DNA of 64,000 nt from contig JABISF010000018.1 in the NCBI GenBank assembly GCA_018699935.1, positions 1 through 64,000 of the forward strand. Reading direction: 5' to 3'. This document shows positions 16,626 to 27,743 of this stretch, piece after piece (positions within the stretch are counted from its first letter, which is position 1; each line of letters begins with the position of its first letter). Both the position numbers and the translations under genes were made by a program. This DNA comes from Flavobacteriaceae bacterium (GTDB lineage Bacteria > Bacteroidota > Bacteroidia > Flavobacteriales > Flavobacteriaceae). The notes beneath the pieces were generated by a model, which saw nothing but the letters and a program-made list of their open reading frames with translations, was not told the origin of the DNA and ran no database searches.

Positions 16626-19600
16626 TTAGTTCAATTTGTAATGCCACTGTTGTTCGTCCAATACGTTCAATAATTCTTGGGTGATGGCAATCTTTTGCTT
16701 TTTGCTGTTGAGTGTAAGTTTTATTTTTTTATCGGTATCGTATACATTAAACAGCAAGGGCTTTTGGCCTTTAAATCCACGCAGGGTCTGATACAAGGCC
16801 TCCAACGGTTCTTCCTCCATTTGATGAATATCCATTTGAAGCGTGAGCTTTTTTGCATTATTCTCGATTGTATTTTGCAACATTTCAAATTGCAAATACT
16901 GCATTCGGGCAGCCCCGACCTTACCGGTCTCTCGATTGGCCCAGCCCTCGCGAATCATCAAACGGATTCGAATGAATTGATTGACCACCAAAAAATGCCG
17001 ATACTTTAAGTATTCCTCCCCAAAAATCCTAAACTCGTATTGATCTGTAAAATCTTCCACCATAAAACGCGCCCAACCCTTTCCGTTGCGGCTTTCCAAA
17101 TGCTGGACGTCATTGACAATTCCCCCCACATTCAATTCGCGATTGATATAGGGTTGTAAATCGGCAAGGCGATTGAGCGGGAGGTTGATGAAATGTTCCA
17201 TTTCGTGTTTAAAATCACTTAACGGGTGGGAAGAAATATAAATCCCAACAACTTCTTTTTCTTTTTTCAAGCGCACCAAAGTAGACCAAGATTCACAAGG
17301 TGGAATGGTCAAATCTTGATAGGTTTCGTTGGTGGCATCGCTGAATAAACTCGTTTGGGCTGAATTCAGATTTTCTTGGTATTTGGCACCAAAACGCAAG
17401 GCTTTTTCCAAAAACGTGATGCCATCGCCATCGGGATTAAAATATTGCGAACGATACACCCCAGTAAAGGAGTCAAAGCCTCCCGCCAAAACAAGATTTT
17501 CAAACGCTTTTTTATTGGCCGCACGTAAATCTATTTTTTTAACCAAATCAAAAATGGATTGGTACTTCCCGTCCTTGCGGTTTTCAATAATGGTTTCTAC
17601 GGCAGCTCGACCCACCCCTTTGATGGCACCCATACCAAATCGTATGGCGTGATCATCATTGACCGTAAATTTATAAAAGGACTCGTTTACATCAGGGCCC
17701 AACACTTTTAGTCCCATTCGCCGACATTCCTCCATAAAGAAGGTCACTTGCTTGATATCGTTCATGTTGTTGGACAAAACCGCTGCCATATATTCCGCGG
17801 GATAGTGCGCTTTTAGGTAGGCGGTTTGATAGCCAATCCAAGCATAACAGGTCGAGTGGGATTTGTTGAACGCATAGGCCGCAAAGGCTTCCCAATCTTT
17901 CCAAATTTTTTCCAAAACTGCTTCGGGATGACCATTCTTAATCCCTCCATCAATAAATTGGGGTTTTAATTTTTGTAGGAGGGCAAAGATTTTTTTTCCC
18001 ATGGCTTTGCGCAGCATATCGGCATCCCCCTTGGAAAATCCTGCTAATTTTTGAGACAGCAGCATGACTTGCTCCTGATAGACCGTAATCCCATAAGTTT
18101 CCTTTAAAAAGCCTTCCATTTCCGGAAGGTCATAGGAGATGGGTTCCTCTCCATTTTTTCGAGCGACAAAACTCGGAATATATTCCAAAGGACCGGGACG
18201 GTAGAGCGCATTCATGGCGATAAGATCCGCAAAAACGGTGGGTTTCAAGTCTTTCAAATACTTTTGCATTCCAGCAGATTCGTACTGAAAAACTCCCACG
18301 GTTTCCCCCAATTGAAATAATTGATAGGTCTTTTCGTCATCCAACGGAAAATGATCGGGATCAAGGTCGATGTTGTGTTTGTATTTTACCAAGGACATCG
18401 TGTCCTTAATCAAGGTCAGTGTTTTCAGTCCTAAAAAGTCCATTTTCAACAATCCGGCATCTTCCACCACGGAATTGTCAAATTGGGTCACATACAAATC
18501 CGCATCTTTGGCAGTGGCCACAGGAACAAATTGAGTGATGTCGTCCGGAGTGATGATGACCCCACAGGCGTGAATTCCTGTATTGCGCAATGAGCCCTCC
18601 AAAACTTTGGCTTGTTGCAGCGTTTGTCCCGCCAAATCATCGCCTTCGGAAAGGTTCAACAACTCCATAACTTTCATAAAATCATCGGCACGCAGTTGCT
18701 CCTTGAGTTTTTTCTCCTCCAATTGGAAAATTTTTGCCAATGAAATATTGGGTACTAATTTGGAAATCCGATCCGCTTCACCCAAGGGCAAATCCAACAC
18801 CCGGGCAGTATCGCGGATGGAAGATTTTGCTGCCATAGTGCCATAGGTAATGATTTGCGCTACTTGATTGGAACCGTATTTTTCAATGACATAATCCATG
18901 ACTTTACTACGTCCTTCGTCGTCAAAATCGATATCGATATCGGGCATACTCACCCGATCGGGATTGAGAAAACGCTCAAAAAGTAAATCGTATTGGATGG
19001 GATCAATATTGGTGATTTTAAGACAATAGGCCACCACGGAACCCGCTGCCGATCCCCTTCCAGGCCCCACGGCAACGCCCATTTCTCGGGCGGCGGAAAT
19101 AAAATCTTGAACAATCAGAAAATAGCCAGGATAGCCGGTATTGGCAATAACCTCCAACTCAAAATCAATACGCTCTTGGATACTGTCGCTCAGAGCTCCA
19201 TAGCGTTGCTCGGCACCCAAATAGGTCAAATGGCGGAGGTAGTTGTTTTCACCCATTTTGCCGTCCTTGTCCGGCTCGTCGGCTCCGGGTTGAAAAGCTT
19301 CGGGTATGTCAAACTTGGGAAGGAGTACTTCACGAGAAAGTTCATAGGACTCAATCTTTTCGACGATTTCGGCGATGTTGAGAATGGCCTCGGGAACATC
19401 CGAAAAGAGCGCCTTCATCGCCTCGGGCGATTTGAAATAGTATTCGTGATTGGGGAAACCAAAGCGAAAACCTCGCCCTCTTCCAATGGGAGTGGCTTGT
19501 TTTTCACCTTCCTTGACACACAATAAAATATCGTGGGCATTGGCTTCTTCCTTTTCTATATAATAGGTGTTGTTGGTCGCAATCAGTTTTAGTTGATGCT

Positions 19601-20975
19601 TTTTTGCCAGTTCGATTAAGACCGCATTGGCACGACTTTCATCTTCTTGCTGATGGCGCATGATTTCGATATAAAAATCCTGCTGAAATTGTTCCTTCCA
19701 CCACAACAAAGCTTCCTCTGCCTGACGGTCGCCCAAATTGAGAATTTTGGAAGGAAGTTCTCCATATAAATTCCCACTCAATACGATGAGGTCACTTTTG
19801 TATTGCTCCACCACAGCACGATCGATGCGGGGGACATAATAAAAACCCTCTACATAGGCAATAGAAGTCATTTTGGCCAAATTGTGATAGCCTTTTTTAT
19901 TTTTGGCTAAAAAGACAATTTGATAGCCGTCGTCCCGATGGGATTTGTCCAAACGATCTTCACACACATAAAATTCACATCCAATTATGGGTTTCACCTG
20001 AAAATTGTCGATGGCTTCGCCTTCCGGCTGTTCCAACTTTATCGCATTGCTGGCTTTAACGGCTTTGATAAAATGGAAGGCTCCCATCAGATTGGCGTGA
20101 TCGGTGATGGCGACCGCCGGATTTTGATTTTTGACAGCCGCCGCCACCAATTGTTGTACCCGCGAAGTCGCTTGGAGTACAGAAAACTGCGAATGATTGT
20201 GCAAATGCGCAAAAGGAGCTTGCTCCAAAACGGATTCTACAGCAGTAGAAATCGGTTTTTGAGGGATTTTTTCTTCTTCTTGTTGGAGTGCTTCCGAAGC
20301 TTTTTTAAGATTCGGGTGTTTCAGCCCAATCAACCTAAAAGGCGCATGCGTTTTGATATCCTCGGTTTGAACCTCTTGGTTTTCAAAAGCTTGAGGATGG
20401 AGTTGCCCGGTTCGAAGCAGTTCTAAAAAAACCCGTGTGGTGGCTTCCACATCGGCCGTGGCATTGTGTGCTTCTTCAAAACTCTCGTCGAATAAAAAAC
20501 GATACAATTCCGAAAGGGTGGGCAGCTTGAACTTTCCGCCTCTACCTCCGGGCAGTTGACACAATTGGGCGGTTTCTTCCGTACAGGTGTCGATGATGGC
20601 TTTTTCTTCCAACACGTCTTTGCGCCCCCTACGAAGCAGCTCGGCACCCATAATGTTGCGGTCGAAAGAGATGTTGTGCCCCACCACAAAGTCCACCCTT
20701 TCCAGAGCCGTTTCAAATTCCTCCAAAACAGTTTGCAAGGGATGTCCGCGTTGTTCGGCCAATGCCGTGGAGATGCCGTGGATTTTTTCGGCATCATAAG
20801 GAATGGTAAAACTCTCGGGTTGAATCAAATAATCTTGATGTGAAACCAAGGTGCCTTTTGCATCGTGAATCTGCCAGGCAATTTGAATACAACGGGGCCA
20901 GTTTTCGCTGTCCGACAGAGGTGCATTCCACCGTTTGGGCAAGCCCGTCGTTTCCGTATCAAAAATTAAATACAT
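16626..20975 (-). CDS. dnaE: DNA polymerase III alpha subunit with N-terminal DEDD exonuclease domain
   Basis: This is the replicative polymerase catalytic subunit, 1449 residues from ATG 20975; eight residues upstream of MYLIFDTETTG are unlikely to be used. Residues 1 to about 190 form a DnaQ-like 3'-5' exonuclease (FDTETTG; HNISFDRNIM; HNATADVEAT). A PHP domain starts near FAHLHNHSQFSVLQATS. The polymerase core contains VGPGRGSAAGS, PDIDIDFDD with catalytic aspartates, and LKMDFLGLKTL with the third acidic residue. C-terminal helix-hairpin-helix and OB-fold regions follow. The fused exonuclease is common in Bacteroidota DnaE and would let proofreading reside in the same chain. It stands alone, with a 7-base gap to the convergent gene. 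Confidence 0.96.
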   Translation of the reverse strand: MYLIFDTETTGLPKRWNAPLSDSENWPRCIQIAWQIHDAKGTLVSHQDYLIQPESFTIPYDAEKIHGISTALAEQRGHPLQTVLEEFETALERVDFVVGHNISFDRNIMGAELLRRGRKDVLEEKAIIDTCTEETAQLCQLPGGRGGKFKLPTLSELYRFLFDESFEEAHNATADVEATTRVFLELLRTGQLHPQAFENQEVQTEDIKTHAPFRLIGLKHPNLKKASEALQQEEEKIPQKPISTAVESVLEQAPFAHLHNHSQFSVLQATSRVQQLVAAAVKNQNPAVAITDHANLMGAFHFIKAVKASNAIKLEQPEGEAIDNFQVKPIIGCEFYVCEDRLDKSHRDDGYQIVFLAKNKKGYHNLAKMTSIAYVEGFYYVPRIDRAVVEQYKSDLIVLSGNLYGELPSKILNLGDRQAEEALLWWKEQFQQDFYIEIMRHQQEDESRANAVLIELAKKHQLKLIATNNTYYIEKEEANAHDILLCVKEGEKQATPIGRGRGFRFGFPNHEYYFKSPEAMKALFSDVPEAILNIAEIVEKIESYELSREVLLPKFDIPEAFQPGADEPDKDGKMGENNYLRHLTYLGAEQRYGALSDSIQERIDFELEVIANTGYPGYFLIVQDFISAAREMGVAVGPGRGSAAGSVVAYCLKITNIDPIQYDLLFERFLNPDRVSMPDIDIDFDDEGRSKVMDYVIEKYGSNQVAQIITYGTMAAKSSIRDTARVLDLPLGEADRISKLVPNISLAKIFQLEEKKLKEQLRADDFMKVMELLNLSEGDDLAGQTLQQAKVLEGSLRNTGIHACGVIITPDDITQFVPVATAKDADLYVTQFDNSVVEDAGLLKMDFLGLKTLTLIKDTMSLVKYKHNIDLDPDHFPLDDEKTYQLFQLGETVGVFQYESAGMQKYLKDLKPTVFADLIAMNALYRPGPLEYIPSFVARKNGEEPISYDLPEMEGFLKETYGITVYQEQVMLLSQKLAGFSKGDADMLRKAMGKKIFALLQKLKPQFIDGGIKNGHPEAVLEKIWKDWEAFAAYAFNKSHSTCYAWIGYQTAYLKAHYPAEYMAAVLSNNMNDIKQVTFFMEECRRMGLKVLGPDVNESFYKFTVNDDHAIRFGMGAIKGVGRAAVETIIENRKDGKYQSIFDLVKKIDLRAANKKAFENLVLAGGFDSFTGVYRSQYFNPDGDGITFLEKALRFGAKYQENLNSAQTSLFSDATNETYQDLTIPPCESWSTLVRLKKEKEVVGIYISSHPLSDFKHEMEHFINLPLNRLADLQPYINRELNVGGIVNDVQHLESRNGKGWARFMVEDFTDQYEFRIFGEEYLKYRHFLVVNQFIRIRLMIREGWANRETGKVGAARMQYLQFEMLQNTIENNAKKLTLQMDIHQMEEEPLEALYQTLRGFKGQKPLLFNVYDTDKKIKLTLNSKKQKIAITQELLNVLDEQQWHYKLN

Positions 20976-21134
20976 AGAGACGAAAATACCCATTTTCAAT
21001 CAAGCATAAAAAAGGTTTTATCCCGAGTTATTAACCACAAAAAAGAATTTCAGTGATAAAACAATTGAAAAAATCCTCATAAATTCAAAGTCAAAACAAA
21101 AGCTCCGAAAAGCAGAAAAATAAAACGGGAAATG

Positions 21135-21142
21135 TATCTTTG
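21135..21142 (+). promoter_or_regulatory. -7 promoter element of mfd
   Basis: TATCTTTG matches TAnnTTTG exactly and lies 25 bases upstream of the proposed TTG start. No convincing -33 box is visible. Confidence 0.5.
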
Positions 21143-21167
21143 AAAAAAAAATACGATCAACCCATTA

Positions 21168-24100
21168 TTGACGGTTTTTGATTCCTTGGATTCTCAAAAA
21201 AAGCTAGAAGCAGCATTTTTTGAGGAGCGTTGTGTCCAATTGAAAGGGATTGTAGGTTCGGGGCTAAATTTTCGTTTGGCGGCGGCCTTCCAAAAACACA
21301 GCCAGCACCTGCTGCTGATCCTCGATAATGCGGAACAAGCAGCCTACTACCTCAATGATTTGGAAGCCCTGCTCAGCCCCTCCGAAGTCTTGTTTTTTCC
21401 CGCCAGTTATCGGCAGCCCTATGCACCGGAAACGACCGATAATGCCAACATCCTATTGCGGTCTGAAGTGTTGAAAAAACTAACGCAATCCAAAAAAGCT
21501 CGGATGGTGGTCAGCTATCCCCGTGCTGTTTTTGAAAAAATCATTTCCCAACACACCCTAAAAAAAAATACGTTCCCTATTGAAATCAATACGGAAATTC
21601 CCTTGCAACAAATCAATGAACGCTTGTTTGAAATGGGTTTTGAACGAGTGGATTTTGTGACGGGTCCCGGCGAATTTGCTGTTCGGGGGGGCATCATCGA
21701 TGTGTTTTCTTTTGCCTATCAACATCCTTATAGAATCGAGTTTTTTGACGATACAGTAGAACGTCTTTGCAGTTTTGATGTCACTACGCAACGCTCCATC
21801 AAGGCCTACGAACGCATCGAATTGTTGCCCAATACTTCGCATATCCATTTTACGGACAAACGGAAAAGTATCCTCGAATTCTTTCCGAAAAACAGCAGTT
21901 TTATGTTCCAAAACTTGGATTTGACGTTGGAGGTTTTGGAGAAAATGTATCAAAAAGCGGAAGCTGCCTATCAAAAATTATACGACACTTCACAGTATCC
22001 CCCAGATACGCTGTTTGTCAATGCGCAAGAGTGGCAGCAGGAGGTACAAAACAAGTCGGTACTGCTGCTGCAACGCAGTGAACACTTGAAAGCCACCGAC
22101 CAAATTTTGATTCCGCAGAGTCCCCAACCCGCCTTTAATAAAAAATTTGATTTGCTGATCCAGCACCTCAATACCAACCAAAAAGATGGCTATACCAACA
22201 CGCTTTTTTGTGTCAATGCGCAACAAGCCAAACGTTTTCACGATATTTTTGATGAAAGTGAAACCCCTGTCCATTATCAAACTCGGGTACAGTCCATTTT
22301 TGAGGGATTTGAAGATTTAGAAGCCCGTTGGGCTTGTTTTTCGGATCATCAAATTTTTGAACGGTATCACAAATACCACCTGCGTTCGGAAAGTACCCGA
22401 AAAGCATCGCTGAACCTTAAACAACTCACCCAAATGGAGGTGGGCGATTATGTGACCCATATCGATCACGGCATTGGCACCTTTGGCGGACTGCAACGTA
22501 TTGAAGTGGAGGGCAAATGGCAGGAAGCCATTAAATTGATTTACGGCGAACGGGACATCCTTTATTTGAGTATCCATTCGCTGCACAAAATCAGCAAATA
22601 CAACGGAAAGGATGGCGCCGTGCCCAAAATCTATAAATTGGGTTCCAAAGCCTGGAAAAATCTTAAGCAAAAAACAAAAAGTAAGGTCAAAGAAATTGCT
22701 TTTAACCTCATCCAAACCTATGCCAAAAGGAGAACCAAAATTGGCTTTGCTTTTGATCCGGACAGTTATTTACAAGCCGAATTAGAAGCTTCTTTTATTT
22801 ACGAAGACACTCCCGACCAAGAAAAAGCCACCGCAGCCGTAAAAGCGGATATGGAATCGGAGCAACCCATGGATCGACTTATCTGTGGAGATGTCGGTTT
22901 TGGCAAGACCGAAGTGGCCATCCGAGCGGCTTTTAAGGCTGCTGACAACAGTAAGCAAGTGGCGGTGTTGGTGCCCACCACCATTTTGGCCTTTCAGCAT
23001 TTTAAAACATTCAGCAAACGTTTGGAAGATCTGCCGGTTCGGGTAGATTATATCAACCGTTTTCGAAAAGCCAAAGACAAAACCCAAATTTTAAGCGATC
23101 TGAAAGCCGGAAAAATCGACATCCTTATCGGAACGCATCAAATGGTGAGCAAAAATGTTGTTTTTAAAGATTTGGGCTTATTAATCGTTGACGAAGAACA
23201 GAAATTTGGTGTTTCTGTAAAAGAAAAACTCCGCGCCATGAAGACCAATGTAGATGTTCTTACCCTGACGGCGACCCCCATCCCTAGAACCCTTCAATTC
23301 AGCCTGATGGCTGCCCGAGACATGTCTGTGATTGCGACTCCTCCCCCCAATCGCTATCCCATTGCAAGTGAAGTAGTTCGGTTCAGTGAAACCTTAATCC
23401 GAGATGGAATTATGTATGAAATGCAGCGGGGCGGACAGGTGTTTTTTATTCACAATCGCGTGGAAAATATAACCGAAGTAGCCGGTATGTTGCAGCGCTT
23501 GGTGCCCGATGCCAGAATTGCCATCGGACACGGACAAATGGAAGGCGATCGTTTGGAAAAAACCTTACTCGGGTTTATGGAAGGACAGTACGACATCCTT
23601 TTGGCCACCACCATCATTGAAAATGGATTGGACGTTCCCAATGCCAATACGCTGTTTATCAACAATGCTCAAAATTTTGGTTTGAGCGATTTACACCAAA
23701 TGCGCGGACGGGTGGGACGTAGCAATAAAAAAGCGTTTTGTTATTTTATCACCCCTCCCCTGACTGCTATCAGCAGCGACGCCCAAAAACGCATACAAGC
23801 CATTGAGCAATTTTCCGTGTTGGGTTCTGGAATTCAAATTGCCATGAAGGACTTGGAAATTAGAGGAGCCGGAGATTTGTTGGGCGGGGAGCAGAGTGGG
23901 TTTATCAACGAAATGGGCTTTGAAACCTATCAAAAAATACTGCAAGAGGCCATCGAGGAATTAAAAGAAACCGAATTCAAGGAATTGTATCAAGGAAGTG
24001 AAAACGACCGTCTTCAAACTGCTGTTAAAGAGGTACAAATCGACACCGATTTGGAGTTGTACATCCCCGAAGAATATGTCAATATTGTGAGTGAACGCCT

Positions 24101-24509
24101 GAGTCTTTATCAAGAATTAAGCAGTGTAAAAACACCCGAAGCTTTGGAAGCTTTCCGACTACAACTCCAAGATCGCTTTGGGGTCCTTCCTCAAGTAACG
24201 CTGGGATTGCTGGAAAGTGTACAACTCAAGTGGCTCGCCATTCGATTGGGACTGGAACGTTTGATTATCAAAAAAGGAAAGTGTTTGGGGTATTTTATTG
24301 CCGATCAGGAACACCCGTTCTATCAATCGGAAAACTTCACCCATTTGTTACAGCAAGTTCAAACTTCTGGGGGCGACCTGGTACTGAAAGAAAAACAAAC
24401 GCAAAGTGGTTTGCGCTTGTTGTTGGTGATCGAACATATTCAATCGATACAAGCACTGATTCAAGCCCTAAAACCGTTGGAACGTCCTACAACTTCTTTA
24501 AATTCTTAA
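21168..24509 (+). CDS. mfd: transcription-repair coupling factor
   Basis: A 1113-residue SF2 translocase that removes stalled RNA polymerase from damaged DNA and recruits UvrA. The UvrB-like N-terminal part is seen (GIVGSGLNFRLAAAF; GPGEFAVRGGIIDVFSF). It is followed by the RNA-polymerase-interacting domain (GDYVTHIDHGIGTFGG), the helicase core with GDVGFGKTEVAIRAAF (Walker A), LLIVDEEQKFGV, LTLTATPIPRTL and MRGRVGRSN, and the C-terminal TRCF domain. The start is a TTG at 21168; an in-frame stop at 21141 rules out a longer protein. Its 3' end overlaps the convergent ACT-domain gene by 23 bases. Confidence 0.96.
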   Translation: MTVFDSLDSQKKLEAAFFEERCVQLKGIVGSGLNFRLAAAFQKHSQHLLLILDNAEQAAYYLNDLEALLSPSEVLFFPASYRQPYAPETTDNANILLRSEVLKKLTQSKKARMVVSYPRAVFEKIISQHTLKKNTFPIEINTEIPLQQINERLFEMGFERVDFVTGPGEFAVRGGIIDVFSFAYQHPYRIEFFDDTVERLCSFDVTTQRSIKAYERIELLPNTSHIHFTDKRKSILEFFPKNSSFMFQNLDLTLEVLEKMYQKAEAAYQKLYDTSQYPPDTLFVNAQEWQQEVQNKSVLLLQRSEHLKATDQILIPQSPQPAFNKKFDLLIQHLNTNQKDGYTNTLFCVNAQQAKRFHDIFDESETPVHYQTRVQSIFEGFEDLEARWACFSDHQIFERYHKYHLRSESTRKASLNLKQLTQMEVGDYVTHIDHGIGTFGGLQRIEVEGKWQEAIKLIYGERDILYLSIHSLHKISKYNGKDGAVPKIYKLGSKAWKNLKQKTKSKVKEIAFNLIQTYAKRRTKIGFAFDPDSYLQAELEASFIYEDTPDQEKATAAVKADMESEQPMDRLICGDVGFGKTEVAIRAAFKAADNSKQVAVLVPTTILAFQHFKTFSKRLEDLPVRVDYINRFRKAKDKTQILSDLKAGKIDILIGTHQMVSKNVVFKDLGLLIVDEEQKFGVSVKEKLRAMKTNVDVLTLTATPIPRTLQFSLMAARDMSVIATPPPNRYPIASEVVRFSETLIRDGIMYEMQRGGQVFFIHNRVENITEVAGMLQRLVPDARIAIGHGQMEGDRLEKTLLGFMEGQYDILLATTIIENGLDVPNANTLFINNAQNFGLSDLHQMRGRVGRSNKKAFCYFITPPLTAISSDAQKRIQAIEQFSVLGSGIQIAMKDLEIRGAGDLLGGEQSGFINEMGFETYQKILQEAIEELKETEFKELYQGSENDRLQTAVKEVQIDTDLELYIPEEYVNIVSERLSLYQELSSVKTPEALEAFRLQLQDRFGVLPQVTLGLLESVQLKWLAIRLGLERLIIKKGKCLGYFIADQEHPFYQSENFTHLLQQVQTSGGDLVLKEKQTQSGLRLLLVIEHIQSIQALIQALKPLERPTTSLNS

Positions 24510-25146
24510 TCACTTCAAAAGCCGTATTGACCTGACTTTCAGCCATCAATATGGTGAATTCGTTAGAAGTCGAAATCACCTCGTTGAGGTTGACCCCTTC
24601 CCAAGAAAGCCGCTGAAAAATAAAATAATAAATCCCTGGAATGGTAACGTTTTCGGTGGGTAATTTTACGGTTATGGAAGAAAGATCTTCTTCTTTATAA
24701 TGACAAATTTCTTTAGAAAACAAACTGTCCACCAAAGGGGCAATGTTTTGACTCACAATAATATTGGATTCTGCTACCCCTCGGGAGGAAGTATAAAAAA
24801 CATCTTTTTTGTTTTCAATTTCCGCCAATAATTTGGCTTGTACCACCAACAGACTTTCGGAAACCTTAAAATTGTAATCCACCAAGGAAGAACGAACTGT
24901 GATATCTCCCAAGTTCTTTAAAACATTAACGATCTTTTTGGTAAAGGTAAATTCCATGGTATCGGAAATCCGCTTTAAAGCCATCACGATTGCCCCGCGA
25001 TTTGCTTTTTTGTGGAGGGTGGCTTCAATTTGAGGTTGGATCAAACGCGCCAAAGAAGTCAAATTGATGATGCCTTGGGCTAAGGAAGAGGCTAAAAAAG
25101 GTTTGTCTTTGATATAGGCGGTTACTTCCGAAGCGATGGTTTTCAT
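24487..25146 (-). CDS. aspartate kinase-like protein lacking the kinase domain, C-terminal ACT region
   Basis: A 219-residue protein whose C-terminal half (ESNIIVSQNIAPLVDSLF, then the LPTENVTIPGIYYFIFQRLSWEGVNLNEVIST segment, and FTILMAESQVNTAFEVI) resembles the ACT domains of aspartate kinases, including the GIYYFIFQxLxWxxINIxEVxST pattern. The N-terminal half contains helices like those in regulatory or DNA-binding modules but no kinase motifs (no KxGG). Flavobacterial genomes carry homologues often named aspartate kinase despite the missing catalytic domain. It probably binds an amino acid and regulates something. Role unknown. Confidence 0.7.
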   Translation of the reverse strand: MKTIASEVTAYIKDKPFLASSLAQGIINLTSLARLIQPQIEATLHKKANRGAIVMALKRISDTMEFTFTKKIVNVLKNLGDITVRSSLVDYNFKVSESLLVVQAKLLAEIENKKDVFYTSSRGVAESNIIVSQNIAPLVDSLFSKEICHYKEEDLSSITVKLPTENVTIPGIYYFIFQRLSWEGVNLNEVISTSNEFTILMAESQVNTAFEVIKNLKKL

Positions 25147-25203
25147 AATGTTGATTTATCATACAAAAGTAGTAATTTAAAACAAATTGTTTTAAATACA
25201 ACA

Positions 25204-25566
25204 TTAACCAAAAGGATAAAAGGCATTTTCAATGTGCTCGTGTACCCATTTTTGCCCCGTTTTTTTAAAGGCAATAATATCAAAACGGACTTCGATGTCC
25301 CAATCTCGCTCTTGAAGATAGGCATCCACCGCCTGAACGAGCAGTTTAATTTTTTTGGGCGTAACAAAACTTTCGGGGGCGCCAAAATAGTCTGAGGTTT
25401 GGGCTTTCACCTCGACCACAACGAGCACCTCCTCCTTCAAGGCAATGATATCAACTTCGGCTTTGCCATGACGGTAATTGCGTTCCAGTAGAGTGTAGTC
25501 CTTTTCTTTCAAAAGTCGGACGGCCATGGTTTCCGCTGCTTTTCCCAATGCATTATGTGTCGCCAT
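25204..25566 (-). CDS. YraN/UPF0102 family predicted endonuclease
   Basis: A 120-residue protein with the YraN layout: LGKAAETMAVRLLKEKDYTLLERNYR at the N-terminus, then AEVDIIALKEEVLVVVEVKAQ. The last carries the Holliday-junction-resolvase-like nuclease motif E-x(n)-D-x(n)-EVK. Homologues are predicted to be DNA nucleases of unknown biological role. It lies 57 bases downstream of the ACT-domain gene start and reads the same way, so a two-gene leftward unit is plausible. Confidence 0.93.
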   Translation of the reverse strand: MATHNALGKAAETMAVRLLKEKDYTLLERNYRHGKAEVDIIALKEEVLVVVEVKAQTSDYFGAPESFVTPKKIKLLVQAVDAYLQERDWDIEVRFDIIAFKKTGQKWVHEHIENAFYPFG

Positions 25567-25658
25567 AGGTAAGGATTTAATAGCATATGTTTTTCCAGTT
25601 TCAATAAAATGAGTATTTAAAGTTAGACCCTTGCTTCAGCATTCGGAAGGAATTTCGC

Positions 25659-25666
25659 TATTTTTG
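25659..25666 (+). promoter_or_regulatory. -7 promoter element of metG
   Basis: TATTTTTG matches TAnnTTTG exactly, 13 bases before the metG ATG. Confidence 0.5.
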
Positions 25667-25679
25667 ACAAAAATTTAGC

Positions 25680-27743
25680 ATGTCGTCACATCCAAAACGC
25701 TATACTGTTACCGCCGCTTTACCCTACACCAATGGACCCATTCATATCGGTCATTTGGCGGGGGTCTATATTCCCGCCGACATCTATACCCGATATCTCA
25801 GAGCCAAAGGACGTAGCGTGGCCTTTATTTGCGGAAGTGACGAACACGGGGTAGCCATTTCGTTAAAAGCCAAAAAGGAAGGAAAAACACCTCAGGAAAT
25901 TATCGATCATTTTGATGGCGTCATTCGTGCATCGTTTGAAGAATTTGGAATTGCTTTTGACAATTACTCCCGCACCTCTCGAGCGGTTCATTACGAAACC
26001 GCACAAGAGATTTTTAAAATTTTGGACAGCAAAGGCGTCTTTGAATTGAATGCATCGGAACAACTCTATGATGAAGCAGCCCAACAGTTTCTAGCCGATC
26101 GTTTTGTGACGGGTACTTGCCCCATTTGTCAGCATCCCGAAGCCTATGGCGATCAATGTGAAAGTTGTGGAAGCAGTCTGAATGCCACCGAATTGATTGC
26201 TCCCAAGTCGACCATTAGTGGAGGAAAACCCAGTCTGAAAACGACCAAACACTGGTATTTGCCTTTGGATCGCTACCAAGATTTTATCCAAAAATGGATC
26301 CTCGAAGGACACAAAAACGATTGGAAACCCAATGTCTATGGGCAAGTAAAATCATGGGTGGACAATGGCCTTCAAGCGCGTGCGGTGACCCGCGATTTGG
26401 ATTGGGGCATCCCCGTTCCAGTGGAAGGGGGCGAAAACAAAGTCCTCTATGTCTGGTTTGATGCGCCTATCGGATATATTTCATCCACCAAAGAATGGGC
26501 GGCCGCCCAAGGGATTGACTGGGAGCCTTTTTGGAAATCCGACGACACTCAATTGGTACATTTTATTGGAAAAGACAATATCGTTTTTCACTGCATCATT
26601 TTTCCCGTCATTTTGCATGCTACAGGGGACTATATTCTTCCGGAAAACGTCCCCGCCAATGAATTTTTAAACTTAGAAGGACAAAAGATTTCAACCTCCA
26701 AAAATTGGGCGGTTTGGTTGCATGAATACTTGGATGACTTTCCCGATCAACAAGATGTGTTGCGCTATGTTTTAACCGCCAATGCTCCCGAAACCAAAGA
26801 CAACGATTTTACGTGGAGTGAGTTTCAAGCGCGAAATAACAGTGAGTTGGTAGCCATTTATGGGAATTTTGTCAATCGGGTCATGGTGTTGACTCAAAAA
26901 TATTACAAAGGTAGTGTTCCACCAGCCCAGAATTTGAGTGATGAAGATCAAGCCGTCTTGAGTGCCATCAAAAGCTTTCCTGGAAAATTGGAAAAGTCTC
27001 TTGAAAGTTATCGTTTTCGAGAGGCCAGTCAGGAATTGATGCAATTGGCGCGTTTGGGAAATAAATATTTGGCCGATGCCGAACCTTGGAAACGGATCAA
27101 AAACCAACCCGAGCAAGTAGAAGGTATACTGTATTCGGCCTTGCAAATCTGTGCTGCATTGGCAGTGTTGAGTGAACCCTTTTTGCCTTTTACCGCTAAA
27201 AAATTAAAATCGCTTTTACAATTAAATCCTAACTTAAACTGGGATGATCTTGCCGTTTCAGCGGTTTTGATTCCTTCGGGACATCAGATCGCTGCACCAG
27301 AATTACTCTTTAAAAAGATAGAAGACGAACAAATTGAAGCCCAGCGTTTAAAACTACAACCCCAAGAAAAACCAGAAAATATTGCCCATGAAACGCCTTT
27401 GGCAGCAAAAAAACCGGATATTTCTTTCGAGCAATTTGAAAAAATGGACTTTCGAGTGGGAACTATTTTGAGTGCAGAAAAAGTGCGAAAGACCAATAAA
27501 CTCATGCAATTTAGTATTGCTTTGGGCGAAGAAACCAGAACCATTATTTCCGGAGTTGCCGAGCATTACAGTCCAGAAGCCTTGGTGGGTAAAAAAGTGA
27601 CTGTTTTGACCAATTTGGCGGCACGTAAAATCAAAGGGATAGAAAGTCAAGGCATGCTATTGTTGGGAGAAAACAAAGACGGGAAACTGATTTTTGTTGG
27701 CCCAGAAGATGCCCATGCTTCCAGTGGTAGCAGCATTGCTTAG
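25680..27743 (+). CDS. metG: methionyl-tRNA synthetase
   Basis: A 687-residue class I synthetase charging tRNA-Met. The HIGH motif is at residues 22-25. A four-cysteine zinc knuckle uses Cys147, Cys150, Cys160 and Cys163. The KMSKS loop is the variant KISTS at 336-340. The C-terminus carries an EMAP-II/Arc1-like tRNA-binding domain from about residue 585 ([34 protein letters not shown]). This is a long, dimeric MetRS form. The stop codon is followed directly by the next ATG. Confidence 0.97.
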   Translation: MSSHPKRYTVTAALPYTNGPIHIGHLAGVYIPADIYTRYLRAKGRSVAFICGSDEHGVAISLKAKKEGKTPQEIIDHFDGVIRASFEEFGIAFDNYSRTSRAVHYETAQEIFKILDSKGVFELNASEQLYDEAAQQFLADRFVTGTCPICQHPEAYGDQCESCGSSLNATELIAPKSTISGGKPSLKTTKHWYLPLDRYQDFIQKWILEGHKNDWKPNVYGQVKSWVDNGLQARAVTRDLDWGIPVPVEGGENKVLYVWFDAPIGYISSTKEWAAAQGIDWEPFWKSDDTQLVHFIGKDNIVFHCIIFPVILHATGDYILPENVPANEFLNLEGQKISTSKNWAVWLHEYLDDFPDQQDVLRYVLTANAPETKDNDFTWSEFQARNNSELVAIYGNFVNRVMVLTQKYYKGSVPPAQNLSDEDQAVLSAIKSFPGKLEKSLESYRFREASQELMQLARLGNKYLADAEPWKRIKNQPEQVEGILYSALQICAALAVLSEPFLPFTAKKLKSLLQLNPNLNWDDLAVSAVLIPSGHQIAAPELLFKKIEDEQIEAQRLKLQPQEKPENIAHETPLAAKKPDISFEQFEKMDFRVGTILSAEKVRKTNKLMQFSIALGEETRTIISGVAEHYSPEALVGKKVTVLTNLAARKIKGIESQGMLLLGENKDGKLIFVGPEDAHASSGSSIA

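Noticed and set aside
18993-20426. Long plus-strand frames opposite dnaE
   Set aside because: Shadows of dnaE coding sequence; low-complexity translations without motifs.
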